Shown here piece by piece: positions 1-8,807 of a DNA stretch of 64,000 bases. The notes under the pieces were generated by a model that saw only the letters and a program-made list of their open reading frames with translations, did not search any database and had not been told where the DNA came from. Every line of letters starts with the position of its first letter. Within the stretch, counting starts at the first letter, position 1. Where the stretch lies: positions 620,001 through 684,000 of the forward strand of contig CBDCEL010000004.1 of the NCBI GenBank assembly GCA_965215845.1. Direction: 5' to 3'. Source of the DNA: Aurantibacter_A sp965215845. GTDB taxonomy: Bacteria > Bacteroidota > Bacteroidia > Flavobacteriales > Flavobacteriaceae. Made by a program: the position numbers and the translations under genes.

Positions 1-299
1 AGCGCTGTATGCAAAAGGTCCCTATCGCCTGCCTCCTCCTTACCTCCGGGAAATGCGACTTGGTTCGAATGTACCCCTTCATAGGTTTTTCTCAAAATCA
101 ACAAAAACATACTTTGGTTTTCATTGTTTGGATAGAACAGGGCCATCACGCCGGCCAATTTAGGATTTCTCGCCGCGTTCTTGTTCTTTTCGATCAAATC
201 CTTACGAAATGCCGGTACCATTTTGTAATGTGAGGCAACACCTGGTAAGGGCAGATCTTTTATTTTTGATACCTGTTGTGAAAACAAAGTGAAATCCAT
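1..299 (-). CDS. NUDIX hydrolase, CoA pyrophosphatase-like (5' part, cut by window edge)
   Basis: The minus strand is open from an ATG at 299 to the window edge, giving 99 residues. The protein starts MDFTLFSQQVSKIKDLPLPG and reaches a GVHSNQVAFPGGKEEAGD stretch at about residues 75-92. That stretch, with the GG that opens a NUDIX box, is typical of the CoA pyrophosphatase (NudL/YeaB-like) branch, which hydrolyses CoA or similar nucleotide pyrophosphates in the cytoplasm. The rest of the NUDIX box (REUxEExGU) lies outside the window, so catalytic residues cannot be checked. The start matches the family's usual N-terminus, so it looks real. It overlaps the start codon of the divergent cyclophilin gene. 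The plus-strand ORF at 9-233 is a shadow of this gene. Confidence 0.85.
   Translation of the reverse strand, partial: MDFTLFSQQVSKIKDLPLPGVASHYKMVPAFRKDLIEKNKNAARNPKLAGVMALFYPNNENQSMFLLILRKTYEGVHSNQVAFPGGKEEAGDRDLLHTA
261..268 (+). promoter_or_regulatory. TAnnTTTG -7-like element for the cyclophilin gene
   Basis: TATTTTTG fits the Bacteroidota -7 consensus TAnnTTTG and lies 29 bases before the cyclophilin ATG, inside the start of the divergent NUDIX gene. No clear -33 TTTG is seen at normal spacing, so this is a suggestion only. Confidence 0.3.
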
Positions 300-1011
300 G
301 GGAATAAGAAAAATCGCTTTAGGCGCAATAATAACATTATTTTTTTTAGCTGGATGCAAAGATGGGGAACGCAAGAAAAACAACGCCGAACAAGTAAGCA
401 CCATTCAGGCCGATACGATCAAAAAAGATACGGTTCCCAATGAAGAAGCGGAAAAATTCGTGCTCAATGAGGACAATGCCATTGAATTTTTCTTCGACTA
501 TCAAAAGAACCTAAAGGAGAACAGGGTCAAGATCACCACCAGCCTCGGCAGTTTTGTTATTCAGTTGTATGACAACGTTCCCTATCATAAGGCCAACTTT
601 ATTTATTTGACACGCAAAGGCTATTTTGACGGCACCCAGTTCCATCGTGTCGTAAAAGACTTTATCATTCAGGGGGGAAACGCTGATGACGAGGCCACGC
701 CAAAAAAAAGAAGGGAAATCGGCCGATACTTATTGCCGCCAGATACCAGAAAGGGATATAAGCACCATAGAGGTACGGTGTCAATGCCGAGCAGCGAAAA
801 TGACAATCCGCATAAACTTGCTTCGCCCTATGAATTCTTTATTGTGGTCACCAAACCGGGATCCTATCATTTAGATGGTGGATACACCCCATTTGGAAAG
901 GTGATTTCGGGGATGGATGTAGTCGATAAAATCAATGCCGTTGATACGGGCAAAGGCGATTGGCCCTCGGTCAATGTCTATATTGAGAAAGTAGAGGTAT
1001 TGGCTCCCTAG
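298..1011 (+). CDS. cyclophilin-type peptidylprolyl isomerase, lipoprotein
   Basis: A 237-residue protein that should catalyse cis-trans isomerisation of X-Pro bonds and help fold exported proteins. Residues 1-20 form a lipoprotein signal peptide (basic start, hydrophobic core, lipobox LAGC with Cys20), so it should be anchored on the periplasmic side of a membrane. The charged linker to about residue 70 is followed by a cyclophilin domain: ITTSLGSFVIQLYD, GYFDGTQFHRVVKDFIIQGG (FHRV and IQGG are family hallmarks) and the FGKVISGMDVVDKI end. ATG 298 is chosen over GTG 289 because it gives a compact signal peptide. The start codon overlaps the divergent NUDIX start. Confidence 0.9.
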   Translation: MGIRKIALGAIITLFFLAGCKDGERKKNNAEQVSTIQADTIKKDTVPNEEAEKFVLNEDNAIEFFFDYQKNLKENRVKITTSLGSFVIQLYDNVPYHKANFIYLTRKGYFDGTQFHRVVKDFIIQGGNADDEATPKKRREIGRYLLPPDTRKGYKHHRGTVSMPSSENDNPHKLASPYEFFIVVTKPGSYHLDGGYTPFGKVISGMDVVDKINAVDTGKGDWPSVNVYIEKVEVLAP

Positions 1012-1014
1012 CCG

Positions 1015-1042
1015 AAAACGGATTATGCGATACTTCCGTTTT
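1015..1042. terminator. hairpin between convergent genes
   Basis: AAAACGGA (1015-1022) pairs with TCCGTTTT (1035-1042) around a 12-base loop, just after the cyclophilin stop. It could act for both the plus gene and the convergent channel gene. The following bases (about 1060-1105) are low-complexity, with repeated ACTTTGGACTTTGAACTTG-like words. Confidence 0.4.
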
Positions 1043-1116
1043 AAAAATGACATGTGGGCAATGGTACTTGAGCTCGGACTTTGGACTTTGAACTTGAATT
1101 TGAGCTTGAACCGCCA

Positions 1117-1722
1117 TTATCTCTTGTAAATGCTGGGCAATGCAATTTTGAACCTCACGGCCAACAACCTGATTCCGATTACGATAATTATCGCCCCTAG
1201 GTACGCATAGGTATTTTCAATAGGAAGTTTCCGTAATAAAAAATAGCTTGCTCCGCCCAAAATACAGGCCGTGGCATATATTTCCTTCCGAAAGATAACA
1301 GGAATCTCATTGCATAGAATATCACGGATCACACCTCCAAAGCTAGCCGTCATTGTGCCCAAGGCGATACACATAATAGGCAGCAAACCTGCGCCAAGAC
1401 CCTTCTCTATGCCGACCATGGTATATAGGCCGATTCCAATCGTGTCGAAAAGAAAAAGAGACTTTCGGAAATATTTGAGTTGGTTCCTGAACAGAATCGC
1501 AAAAATGACGGTGCCCAAGATAACGAAGACATAGGTCGAACTCTGCATCCATCCGACAGGAGTGTGGCCAATAAGCACATCCCTTAGGGTGCCACCGCCC
1601 ACAGCGGTCACGAAAGCAATGATAAAGACCCCGAACAGGTCCAATTTCTTTTCCATGGCGACCAATACCCCTGAAATGGCAAAGGCAATAGTACCCAAGA
1701 TGTCGATGGTGAGTTGGAACAT
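1117..1722 (-). CDS. trimeric intracellular cation (TRIC/UPF0126) channel family protein
   Basis: A 201-residue integral membrane protein of the UPF0126/TRIC family (like E. coli YicG), built from two homologous three-helix halves. The signature appears twice: GGGTLRDVLIG in the first half and GGVIRDILCNEIP in the second, each preceded by glycine-rich membrane helices. Family members are potassium-permeable or anion-linked channels; the physiological role in Bacteroidota is unclear. ATG 1722 is preferred; an upstream TTG at 1725 would add one residue. The start lies 3 bases after the RDD stop, so the two are probably co-transcribed. Confidence 0.85.
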   Translation of the reverse strand: MFQLTIDILGTIAFAISGVLVAMEKKLDLFGVFIIAFVTAVGGGTLRDVLIGHTPVGWMQSSTYVFVILGTVIFAILFRNQLKYFRKSLFLFDTIGIGLYTMVGIEKGLGAGLLPIMCIALGTMTASFGGVIRDILCNEIPVIFRKEIYATACILGGASYFLLRKLPIENTYAYLGAIIIVIGIRLLAVRFKIALPSIYKR

Positions 1723-1725
1723 CAA

Positions 1726-2442
1726 TTACAATTGTTGTGTGTAATAATTGTAATCTTTGATAACAATGTCAACAAACTCGATCGGCTGAAGACTCGTGGT
1801 AATATCGGTGACTTTTTTGATTTGATCGCTTAATGACAATATCACGTTATGGTCCCCATTTCTTTTGGCCGAATCGAAAAGTTCTTTTATGGTTTGCATT
1901 TCGCGATCTTTGAAAATTGTCACTTGCGGAAAACTTGGAGCATAATCCTCAGGTAATTCCCGTAGCAGGGTGTCTTTTAAAGTGACCCTTTTCTTTTCGC
2001 TAATGACCGTAGTGCCTGCAGCAATATCGCCTACTCTTTGGCCCTTGCCCCTAATGAGAATGGTCAAAACGGCAACCCCGCCCGAAGTCAATACCACATC
2101 GATTATTCGCAATATCCACCGAACGAAGTAACTTGAAAAATTGGGCTTCGAACCATCGACCTTTACGACCCGTATGTGCATGAGGTTCTTTCCCACAGTT
2201 TTGCCATCCATAAAGGTCTCGAGCAAAACATAATACAAAAATGCCGGTAGGCTCAACAAGAGGTAGAGCGCCCACATGTCTACAAAATCGATTTCGAGGG
2301 CCAGCAGCAACCAAATGACCAGTATCATATAAATCGTAATGATAAAGCTATCTATTATATATGCCAACATTCGGTCACCAAGATGGGCCGTATTTTGATC
2401 GATGCTTATGTTTTGAGCGGTTTCTATTTGAATTTGCTCCAT
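1726..2442 (-). CDS. RDD family membrane protein
   Basis: A 238-residue protein with an RDD domain at about residues 18-150. The conserved charged motif appears as AHLGDRMLAYIIDSF near the N-terminus, followed by three hydrophobic segments and a KTVGKNLMHIRVV stretch before the third. RDD proteins are small inner-membrane proteins, in some cases linked to ion or metabolite transport. The C-terminal 90 residues are soluble. It is divergent from the SpoIIM-like operon at 2620, a pairing that recurs in Bacteroidota next to MoxR/DUF58 genes, so the two units are probably related in function. Confidence 0.85.
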   Translation of the reverse strand: MEQIQIETAQNISIDQNTAHLGDRMLAYIIDSFIITIYMILVIWLLLALEIDFVDMWALYLLLSLPAFLYYVLLETFMDGKTVGKNLMHIRVVKVDGSKPNFSSYFVRWILRIIDVVLTSGGVAVLTILIRGKGQRVGDIAAGTTVISEKKRVTLKDTLLRELPEDYAPSFPQVTIFKDREMQTIKELFDSAKRNGDHNVILSLSDQIKKVTDITTSLQPIEFVDIVIKDYNYYTQQL

Positions 2443-2619
2443 ATTTTACTTCCTTTGAAGACGGGCGTTGTTTTGGCTTTTGTAAAGCTTTTATTATACT
2501 TTTTAGCAATTAACTTCGTTAATGTCGATAGCTACTCGAACGTGCATGGGGCCTACGATCGGCTCTTCATTTCGTTTTGGCCCCCAAATTCAAAACAATT
2601 CATTTAACTGCAACATTTT

Positions 2620-3582
2620 ATGCGTGAGGCTGCCTTCGTTAAACAAAATAAGGACAAATGGGCCACTTTTGAAAGCGCTCTGTCAAACAGAACGAAGTTA
2701 GCGCCCGATGTATTGTCTGACCTTTATATAGAAATTACCGACCATCTGAGCTACGCCAAGACCTTCTACAGAGGTAGCAACACTGAGTTTTACCTAAATT
2801 CCTTGGCTTCACAGGCCCATCAGAAGATTTATAAAACGAAGCGCGAGCCAAAAAATCGGATTATCGAGTTTTGGAAGGTAGAATTTCCCACCCTATTCTA
2901 TCAACACCATCGCGAATTGTTGATCGCTTTTCTTGTTTTTGGGTTCTTTTGTTTCGTAGGTGCATTTTCGGCCGCAAATAACGGTGATTTCGTTCGCGCC
3001 ATACTTGGGGATCGCTATGTGAACATGACCCTGGAGAATATTGAAAATGGCGATCCAATGGCCGTTTATAAACAAATGGGAGAATTCAACATGTTTTTGG
3101 GCATCACGATCAACAATATACGAGTCGCACTTATGGCGTTTGCATACGGAATTTTTTTGGGAATAGGCACGCTGATAATTATGCTACAAAATGGCATCAT
3201 GCTCGGCAGCTTTCAATATTTTTTCCATGACAAGGGATTGCTTTGGGAATCGGTTCGAACCATTTGGATCCATGGTACCATTGAAATCTCGGTTATTATA
3301 ATCGCTGGCTGTGCCGGATTGGTTTTGGCAAATGGCCTGTTGTTCCCCGGTACCTACACGCGCTTGGAGTCTTTCAAAAGAGGTGTTAAGAACGGATTGA
3401 AAATAATGATCAGTACCGTGCCATTCTTTATAGCCGCCGGTTTTTTGGAAGGCTTTGTCACCCGTCACACTGAAATGCCAGACTGGCTGGCCCTGTCGAT
3501 AATTTTGGGGTCATTATCATTGATCATTTATTACTATATCATATATCCCATACAATTGAATAAAAGACCAACAGATGGATAG
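2620..3582 (+). CDS. stage II sporulation protein M-like (SpoIIM/DUF95) membrane protein
   Basis: A 320-residue protein starting MREAAFVKQNKDKWATFES, the usual start of this family in Flavobacteria. The first 100 residues are soluble and helical. Then come about five membrane segments with the SpoIIM/DUF95 pattern, including NNIRVALMAFAYGIFLGIGT and a WIHGTIEISVIIIAGCAGL segment. In non-sporulating bacteria these proteins form part of a MoxR/RDD membrane module of unknown precise role, perhaps envelope stress or membrane protein maturation. It opens an operon and overlaps the next gene by 8 bases. Confidence 0.85.
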   Translation: MREAAFVKQNKDKWATFESALSNRTKLAPDVLSDLYIEITDHLSYAKTFYRGSNTEFYLNSLASQAHQKIYKTKREPKNRIIEFWKVEFPTLFYQHHRELLIAFLVFGFFCFVGAFSAANNGDFVRAILGDRYVNMTLENIENGDPMAVYKQMGEFNMFLGITINNIRVALMAFAYGIFLGIGTLIIMLQNGIMLGSFQYFFHDKGLLWESVRTIWIHGTIEISVIIIAGCAGLVLANGLLFPGTYTRLESFKRGVKNGLKIMISTVPFFIAAGFLEGFVTRHTEMPDWLALSIILGSLSLIIYYYIIYPIQLNKRPTDG

Positions 3583-4456
3583 ACAATATATCGAGTTTAA
3601 AAAACAACGCGAACTTGGTGATATACTTTCGGACACCTTCGCTTTTTTGCGGTCTGAATTTAAGCCATTCACCACCACTTTTTTGAAAATCGTAGGGCCC
3701 TACCTATTGATTATGGTTGTGGCCCTCGGGCTATATTTATACTATATCGGAAATAGTTTCAGTATGGTCTTGGTTGATTCTGATGCAATTCCGAATATGT
3801 TCATTATGGTTCTAATTGGCCTTTTGTACATTGTTTCGCTAATCTTGGTGTATACAATGTCCCAATCGACTGTATTGCACTACATCAGGTCATATGCCAA
3901 CGGAAAGGGAAGAATTGATTTCGATACCATAAAGTCAGATGTTTACGGTTCTTTTTGGAAATTCATCGGTATGGGATTTTTGTTCGGAATTAGCATCATG
4001 GTTGGTTTTATGATGTGTTTTATACCAGGAATCTATCTATGGGTACCCCTGTCTTTGGCATTTGCCGTTATGGTCTACAACAACCAGTCGGTTTCAGATG
4101 CCTATAGCTATAGTTTTACCCTGGTCAAGGATTACTGGTGGATTACCTTCGCAACCATGTTCGTCGTCGGTATCATTGTAGGAATTGCAGGATATGCATT
4201 CGCGATGCCCACGGCTATCTACAATTGGGTGAAAATGGGTGTATTCTCGGGTGCGGTGGATGCCGAGGGAATTGGAGATTACTTCAAAGACCCCATCTAT
4301 ATTTTGTTGAATATCGTCACCAACATTGCCCAATATTTGCTCAACATCATTTCGGTGGTAGCTGGTGTATTCATCTATTTCAATTTGAACGAGCGTAAGA
4401 ATTTCACAGGCACCTACGAGCGTATTCAGAGCCTGGGAGAAAATAGGGACATATAG
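3575..4456 (+). CDS. multi-pass membrane protein of the SpoIIM/MoxR cluster
   Basis: A 293-residue protein with about six hydrophobic segments. It starts with a soluble RELGDILSDTFAFLRSEF stretch of the kind seen in glycerophosphoryl-diester-phosphodiesterase membrane-domain-like proteins, and it carries CFIPGIYLWVPLSLAF in the middle. I do not recognise a catalytic motif. The 8-base overlap with the SpoIIM-like gene and the 2-base gap to the DUF4129 gene show translational coupling in the operon. Its role is inferred from context only: a membrane partner in the MoxR/DUF58 module. Confidence 0.7.
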   Translation: MDRQYIEFKKQRELGDILSDTFAFLRSEFKPFTTTFLKIVGPYLLIMVVALGLYLYYIGNSFSMVLVDSDAIPNMFIMVLIGLLYIVSLILVYTMSQSTVLHYIRSYANGKGRIDFDTIKSDVYGSFWKFIGMGFLFGISIMVGFMMCFIPGIYLWVPLSLAFAVMVYNNQSVSDAYSYSFTLVKDYWWITFATMFVVGIIVGIAGYAFAMPTAIYNWVKMGVFSGAVDAEGIGDYFKDPIYILLNIVTNIAQYLLNIISVVAGVFIYFNLNERKNFTGTYERIQSLGENRDI

Positions 4457-4458
4457 AT

Positions 4459-5199
4459 ATGCATAAAAACTTCTTTGTCTCTCTTGTTCTTGCTATGTTG
4501 AATATGTCGCTATTCGCATTTCAAGATTCTACGGCCACGGTGAAGTATGATACTACTCCCTTGTCCGTACAAGAAATTCAGGAAGATGATCTGCAAGATT
4601 TTCGCGCTGATCCCGATTTTGATTATGAGGTCATAAAACCGGACCAGACTTGGTGGGATGATTTCAAAACTTGGCTCTTCAATCTATTGACACAATTCTT
4701 CGAATGGTTATTTGGCGTCGAGAAAGCCACCGGCTTTTTACAGGTCTTCTTTCAGGTTATACCTTATATTTTGCTAGTAATATTACTCTTCATTCTTATC
4801 AAATTTTTTCTGAATGTCAATGCAAGTGCCCTGAACCATACGAAAAAAAACCAGGCTTTGGTCACATTGTCAGAGGAGGAACATATCATTAAGAATGAGG
4901 ATATTCAACAATTGATACAACAAGCGATAAACGATAAAAACTATCGACTGGCGATCAGGTATTACTACCTCTACATCTTGCAACTGATGACCGACAAGGA
5001 TATCATTTCTTGGCAACTTCAAAAGACCAATCACGACTATCTTAACGAAATCGATGTGCATGAATTAAAGAAGCCATTCAGTACCATCACTAGATGGTAC
5101 GACTATATCTGGTATGGTAATTTCAATATCGACGAGAATAAATTCAAAAGGGTGGAGACCGATTTCGAATCCTTACAAAAAACATTGAGCAATGGGTAA
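4459..5199 (+). CDS. DUF4129 domain-containing membrane protein
   Basis: A 246-residue protein. Residues 1-21 are a signal peptide (ending near LFAFQ). An extracytoplasmic stretch of about 70 residues follows, then one membrane helix near residues 95-120 (VIPYILLVILLFILIKFFL). The cytoplasmic C-terminal half has the DUF4129 pattern: YRLAIRYYYLYILQLM, then a Trp-rich TITRWYDYIWYGNFNID stretch. DUF4129 proteins accompany MoxR ATPases and transglutaminase or DUF58 proteins, but their biochemistry is not settled. It overlaps the DUF4350 gene by 8 bases. Confidence 0.85.
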   Translation: MHKNFFVSLVLAMLNMSLFAFQDSTATVKYDTTPLSVQEIQEDDLQDFRADPDFDYEVIKPDQTWWDDFKTWLFNLLTQFFEWLFGVEKATGFLQVFFQVIPYILLVILLFILIKFFLNVNASALNHTKKNQALVTLSEEEHIIKNEDIQQLIQQAINDKNYRLAIRYYYLYILQLMTDKDIISWQLQKTNHDYLNEIDVHELKKPFSTITRWYDYIWYGNFNIDENKFKRVETDFESLQKTLSNG

Positions 5200-6427
5200 A
5201 AAGGGAAGGGTCTATATCGTCATTTCGGTTATCACCTTGGCATTGCTCATGCTTCTTCAATATAATACCGATGAAGAAATCAACTGGTTTCCCTCTTATG
5301 TCGGCCACCATAAAATACCCTATGGGACTTTTGTGCTAAATGATGTTCTAGACAAAATGTTCCCAAATAATGTTCAAGGGGTGGCCTTGCCCCCATTTGA
5401 ATTTTTAAATGAGAATTTCGATGCCGAGGGCACTTATTTCTTTGTGAACGGAAGTATTGAATTTGGTGAGAGCGAATTACATACACTTCTTGATTGGACC
5501 TCTGAAGGCAACACACTTTTTATTGCTTCCGGTCAATTTGAGGAAGATTTATTGGACACGTTGAACCTTGAAACCTCAAGTTTGTTTGCCGGCTTCGGCG
5601 ACGAACAGAAACAGTTTCATCGCTTAGTAAATCCAAGGTTGAAATCAGATGACGGTTTTCCTTTTGAAAAGGACGCCTATGCCACATTTTTCGAAGAAAT
5701 CGACTCGGCCAAAACTACCGTGTTGGGTACGGTAGACTATCTTGAAGAAGACGGTTCAACACGAAAAGATAATTTCAACGTAATCAAACAACCCTTCGGA
5801 GACGGTGAAATATGCCTTACTACATTTCCCAAGGCCTTTACAAATTACTTCATCCTTCAAGGAAACAATAAAGATTATACGGCCGGTCTACTCTCATACC
5901 TAGACAGGTCTCGCCCGATTTATGTTGATAACCATCACAAAGCCGGTAAAACATTTTATACTTCGCCAATGTATATTTTTTTGAACACCAAAGAGTTCAA
6001 ATGGGCCTATTATTTGGCGCTCATCGGGGCATTGCTTTATATTGTTTTTGAGGGAAAAAGAAAACAGAGGGCCATACCGGTGGTACATCCCCTAAAAAAC
6101 CAAACCATGTCATTTACAAGAACGATTGCCGATATGTATTTCGAAAAAGGGGAAACAAAGGCAATTTCGGATCACAAGGTTGCCTACTTCATGGAGTACA
6201 TTCGCTCGCACTTTTATTTGAACACGGAAAAATTGGACAACGAATTCTTTCGCAACCTGGCATCACGCAGCAATCATTCCATAGACGAGGTCAAGGAACT
6301 TTTTAATTTAATGGAACAGATGAAAAAAAGCGAATCTTTCGGAGATAACAACCTAAAAAGACTAAATACACTGATCGAAAACTTTAAACAAAAAGCCGAT
6401 GGAAAACAACGAAACACAAAACAATGA
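5192..6427 (+). CDS. DUF4350 domain-containing protein
   Basis: A 411-residue protein with an N-terminal membrane helix at about residues 6-22. An extracytoplasmic DUF4350 domain (about 30-250) includes SYVGHHKIPYGTFVLNDVLD and TFFVNGS-like beta strands. A second membrane helix follows near residues 268-286, then a helical cytoplasmic tail. DUF4350 resembles a glutamine-amidotransferase-like fold used as a binding domain; no catalytic triad is evident here. It overlaps the MoxR gene by 29 bases, so translation of the two is likely coupled. Confidence 0.8.
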   Translation: MGKKGRVYIVISVITLALLMLLQYNTDEEINWFPSYVGHHKIPYGTFVLNDVLDKMFPNNVQGVALPPFEFLNENFDAEGTYFFVNGSIEFGESELHTLLDWTSEGNTLFIASGQFEEDLLDTLNLETSSLFAGFGDEQKQFHRLVNPRLKSDDGFPFEKDAYATFFEEIDSAKTTVLGTVDYLEEDGSTRKDNFNVIKQPFGDGEICLTTFPKAFTNYFILQGNNKDYTAGLLSYLDRSRPIYVDNHHKAGKTFYTSPMYIFLNTKEFKWAYYLALIGALLYIVFEGKRKQRAIPVVHPLKNQTMSFTRTIADMYFEKGETKAISDHKVAYFMEYIRSHFYLNTEKLDNEFFRNLASRSNHSIDEVKELFNLMEQMKKSESFGDNNLKRLNTLIENFKQKADGKQRNTKQ

Positions 6428-7397
6428 TCTGAACTTCGATAATCGGATTTCACTAGAGGGCCTCAGCGATGCCGTTGCCGATATTAGAAAAGAACTGGCC
6501 AAAGTGATTATCGGTCAAGAGAATTTTATCGAATTACTGATCGTTGCCCTTCTGGTCGATGGGCACGTGCTCATCGAAGGGGTTCCCGGAATCGCCAAGA
6601 CCATCACGGCCAAACTTTTTGCCAAGACCTTAAAAACAGATTTCAGCCGTATTCAGTTTACTCCTGACCTGATGCCCAGCGATATTCTGGGAACATCGAT
6701 TTTCAACGTCAAGACATCTGAATTCGAATTTAAGAAGGGACCGATTTTTTCGAACATCATCTTAATCGATGAGATAAACAGGGCCCCGGCAAAAACCCAG
6801 GCAGCAATGTTCGAGACCATGGAAGAGCGTCAGGTTACCATGGACGGCACTACCTATCAAATGGACGCCCCTTTTATGGTTTTGGCAACTCAAAATCCGA
6901 TTGAACAAGAAGGTACCTACGCCCTGCCAGAGGCACAATTGGATAGGTTCATCTTCAAGATAAAGGTAGATTATCCATCGACCGATGAAGAAGTGCGTAT
7001 CATACAGACCCATCATGAACGCAAGGGGTCAAAGCCCCAAGAAATGGTCGGCGCTGTGCTCAAACCTGAACAACTTTCTGATTTTAAGGCAAAGATCCAA
7101 GATGTTATTGTTGAAGAAAAGATAATCAAATATATTGCCGACATAATCTCAAAAACAAGAAACCATCCACATTTGTATTTGGGCGGTTCACCACGGGCCT
7201 CCATTGCCACCTTGAATGCCGCCAAAGCCTTTGCCGCGATAAACGGGCGGGATTTTGTTATTCCTGAAGACGTGAAACGGGCGTTGGTACCAGTTCTCAA
7301 TCATCGTGTTATTCTTACTCCCGAGCGCGAAATGGAGGGCATTACCACAGACAGTGTCATTCAAATGATCACCGAATCAGTGGAAATACCAAGATAG
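6399..7397 (+). CDS. MoxR family AAA+ ATPase
   Basis: A 332-residue AAA+ ATPase. The Walker A is GVPGIAKT at residues 61-68; Ala replaces the commoner Gly before KT, a variant seen in Bacteroidota MoxR proteins. The Walker B is ILIDEINRAP (121-130) and sensor 1 is ATQNP (163-167), followed by the EGTYALPEAQLDRF signature. MoxR proteins act as chaperone-like motors that mature or insert cofactors into partner proteins, usually von Willebrand or DUF58 proteins; the DUF58 gene follows after 4 bases. ATG 6399 lies 29 bases inside the DUF4350 gene and gives the expected N-terminus. Confidence 0.92.
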   Translation: MENNETQNNDLNFDNRISLEGLSDAVADIRKELAKVIIGQENFIELLIVALLVDGHVLIEGVPGIAKTITAKLFAKTLKTDFSRIQFTPDLMPSDILGTSIFNVKTSEFEFKKGPIFSNIILIDEINRAPAKTQAAMFETMEERQVTMDGTTYQMDAPFMVLATQNPIEQEGTYALPEAQLDRFIFKIKVDYPSTDEEVRIIQTHHERKGSKPQEMVGAVLKPEQLSDFKAKIQDVIVEEKIIKYIADIISKTRNHPHLYLGGSPRASIATLNAAKAFAAINGRDFVIPEDVKRALVPVLNHRVILTPEREMEGITTDSVIQMITESVEIPR

Positions 7398-7401
7398 CCC
7401 A

Positions 7402-8730
7402 ATGCAGTTCGTAAAATCATTTTACATACATAACACCTTCTTCAAGTACATCGCCATTTTGGCTGCCTGTTTTATTATTTCGTATTGGATACCTATTTTA
7501 TATCCGGTAGCTTGGGTATTGACACTGCTTTTAATCGGTCTTTTCTTGTTCGATATTTATCTGCTGTACTCTGATAATGGTGTTGAAGCGAGTCGATTGC
7601 TTCCTCAAAAATTATCGAACAGCGACCTGAACCCAATTTCGATGGAGTTCACCTCATATTATCCCTTTAAAGCACATATTTCATTGATCGACGAACTTCC
7701 GATTCAGTTTCAAAAAAGGGATTTTGAATACAATACCAACTTAATGAAGGGAGATAAAGGAGTTTTCGAATATGCGCTACGCCCCATAGATCGCGGAGAG
7801 TACCTGTTCGGAAACCTGAATGTTTATGTCTCTTCCCTACTTAAAATAGTTAAAAGACGCTACGTTTTTCAAAAAGATCAAATGGTGCCCGTCTATCCGA
7901 GTATCATACAAATGCAACAATATGACTTCTTGGCCATAAGCAATAAATTGACCTTGTTCGGACTGAAAAAAATCAGGAGAATTGGCCATACCCAAGAATT
8001 TGAACAAATCAAGGAATATGTTCAAGGTGATGATATTCGTACAATAAATTGGAAGGCCACTGCCAAACAGAATCAATTGATGGTCAACCAGTTTCAAGAT
8101 GAGAAAGCACAGCCCATCTACTCGGTCATTGATACGGGCCGCGTGATGAAAATGCCTTTCAACGAACTAAAGTTACTCGACTATGCCATCAACTCGACCC
8201 TAGCCTTTTCGAATGTTGCACTTAAACGCAACGACAAGACCGGTATGATCGTTTTTTCAAAAAATATCGAAACGCATGTTCCGGCCGTTCAAAAATTGAC
8301 CCATTTAAATACCATTTTGGAAAAACTCTATAATATCAATACCGAGTTTACCGATTCTGATTTTGGTTTGTTATATGCCCATATAAAACGAAAAGTAAAC
8401 CATAGGAGCCTGTTGCTCCTTTATACCAATTTTGAGCATATCTCATCTTTACGGCGCCAGTTGCCTTTTCTCTTGGCCATCGCGAAAAAACATGTTCTTG
8501 TGGTCATCTTTTTCGAGAATTCTGAATTGGAAGAACTTATCGCGACCGATGCGGAAGATATGCAGACCATCTATCACAAGACAATTGCCGAGAAATTCTC
8601 ACTTGAAAAAAAGTTAATGCAAAAAGAATTGCAACAATATGGCATTCAGACCATTCTCACCAAGCCCGAAAACCTGACGATCAATACGATCAACAAATAC
8701 CTAGAAATCAAGGCACGCGGGTTACTTTAG
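7402..8730 (+). CDS. DUF58 domain-containing protein
   Basis: A 442-residue protein. Two membrane segments at about residues 15-55 are followed by a beta-rich region. The DUF58 signature GDDIRTINWKATAKQNQLMV lies near residues 210-230, followed by a vWA-like fold (YSVIDTGRVMKM). DUF58 proteins are the standard partners of MoxR ATPases, and this is the last gene of the operon. The substrate of the MoxR/DUF58 pair cannot be read from the sequence. Confidence 0.88.
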   Translation: MQFVKSFYIHNTFFKYIAILAACFIISYWIPILYPVAWVLTLLLIGLFLFDIYLLYSDNGVEASRLLPQKLSNSDLNPISMEFTSYYPFKAHISLIDELPIQFQKRDFEYNTNLMKGDKGVFEYALRPIDRGEYLFGNLNVYVSSLLKIVKRRYVFQKDQMVPVYPSIIQMQQYDFLAISNKLTLFGLKKIRRIGHTQEFEQIKEYVQGDDIRTINWKATAKQNQLMVNQFQDEKAQPIYSVIDTGRVMKMPFNELKLLDYAINSTLAFSNVALKRNDKTGMIVFSKNIETHVPAVQKLTHLNTILEKLYNINTEFTDSDFGLLYAHIKRKVNHRSLLLLYTNFEHISSLRRQLPFLLAIAKKHVLVVIFFENSELEELIATDAEDMQTIYHKTIAEKFSLEKKLMQKELQQYGIQTILTKPENLTINTINKYLEIKARGLL

Positions 8731-8807
8731 TCTACTGCAAAAATTCATAGGGTCCATTTTGTTTTAATTCATATCTTCATCGATCTCAAACGACCGATTC
8801 GAAAGAG

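Noticed and set aside
9..233. 74-codon plus-strand ORF at the left edge
   Set aside because: It lies entirely inside the minus-strand NUDIX gene, whose sequence matches a known family; the plus ORF has no family resemblance.
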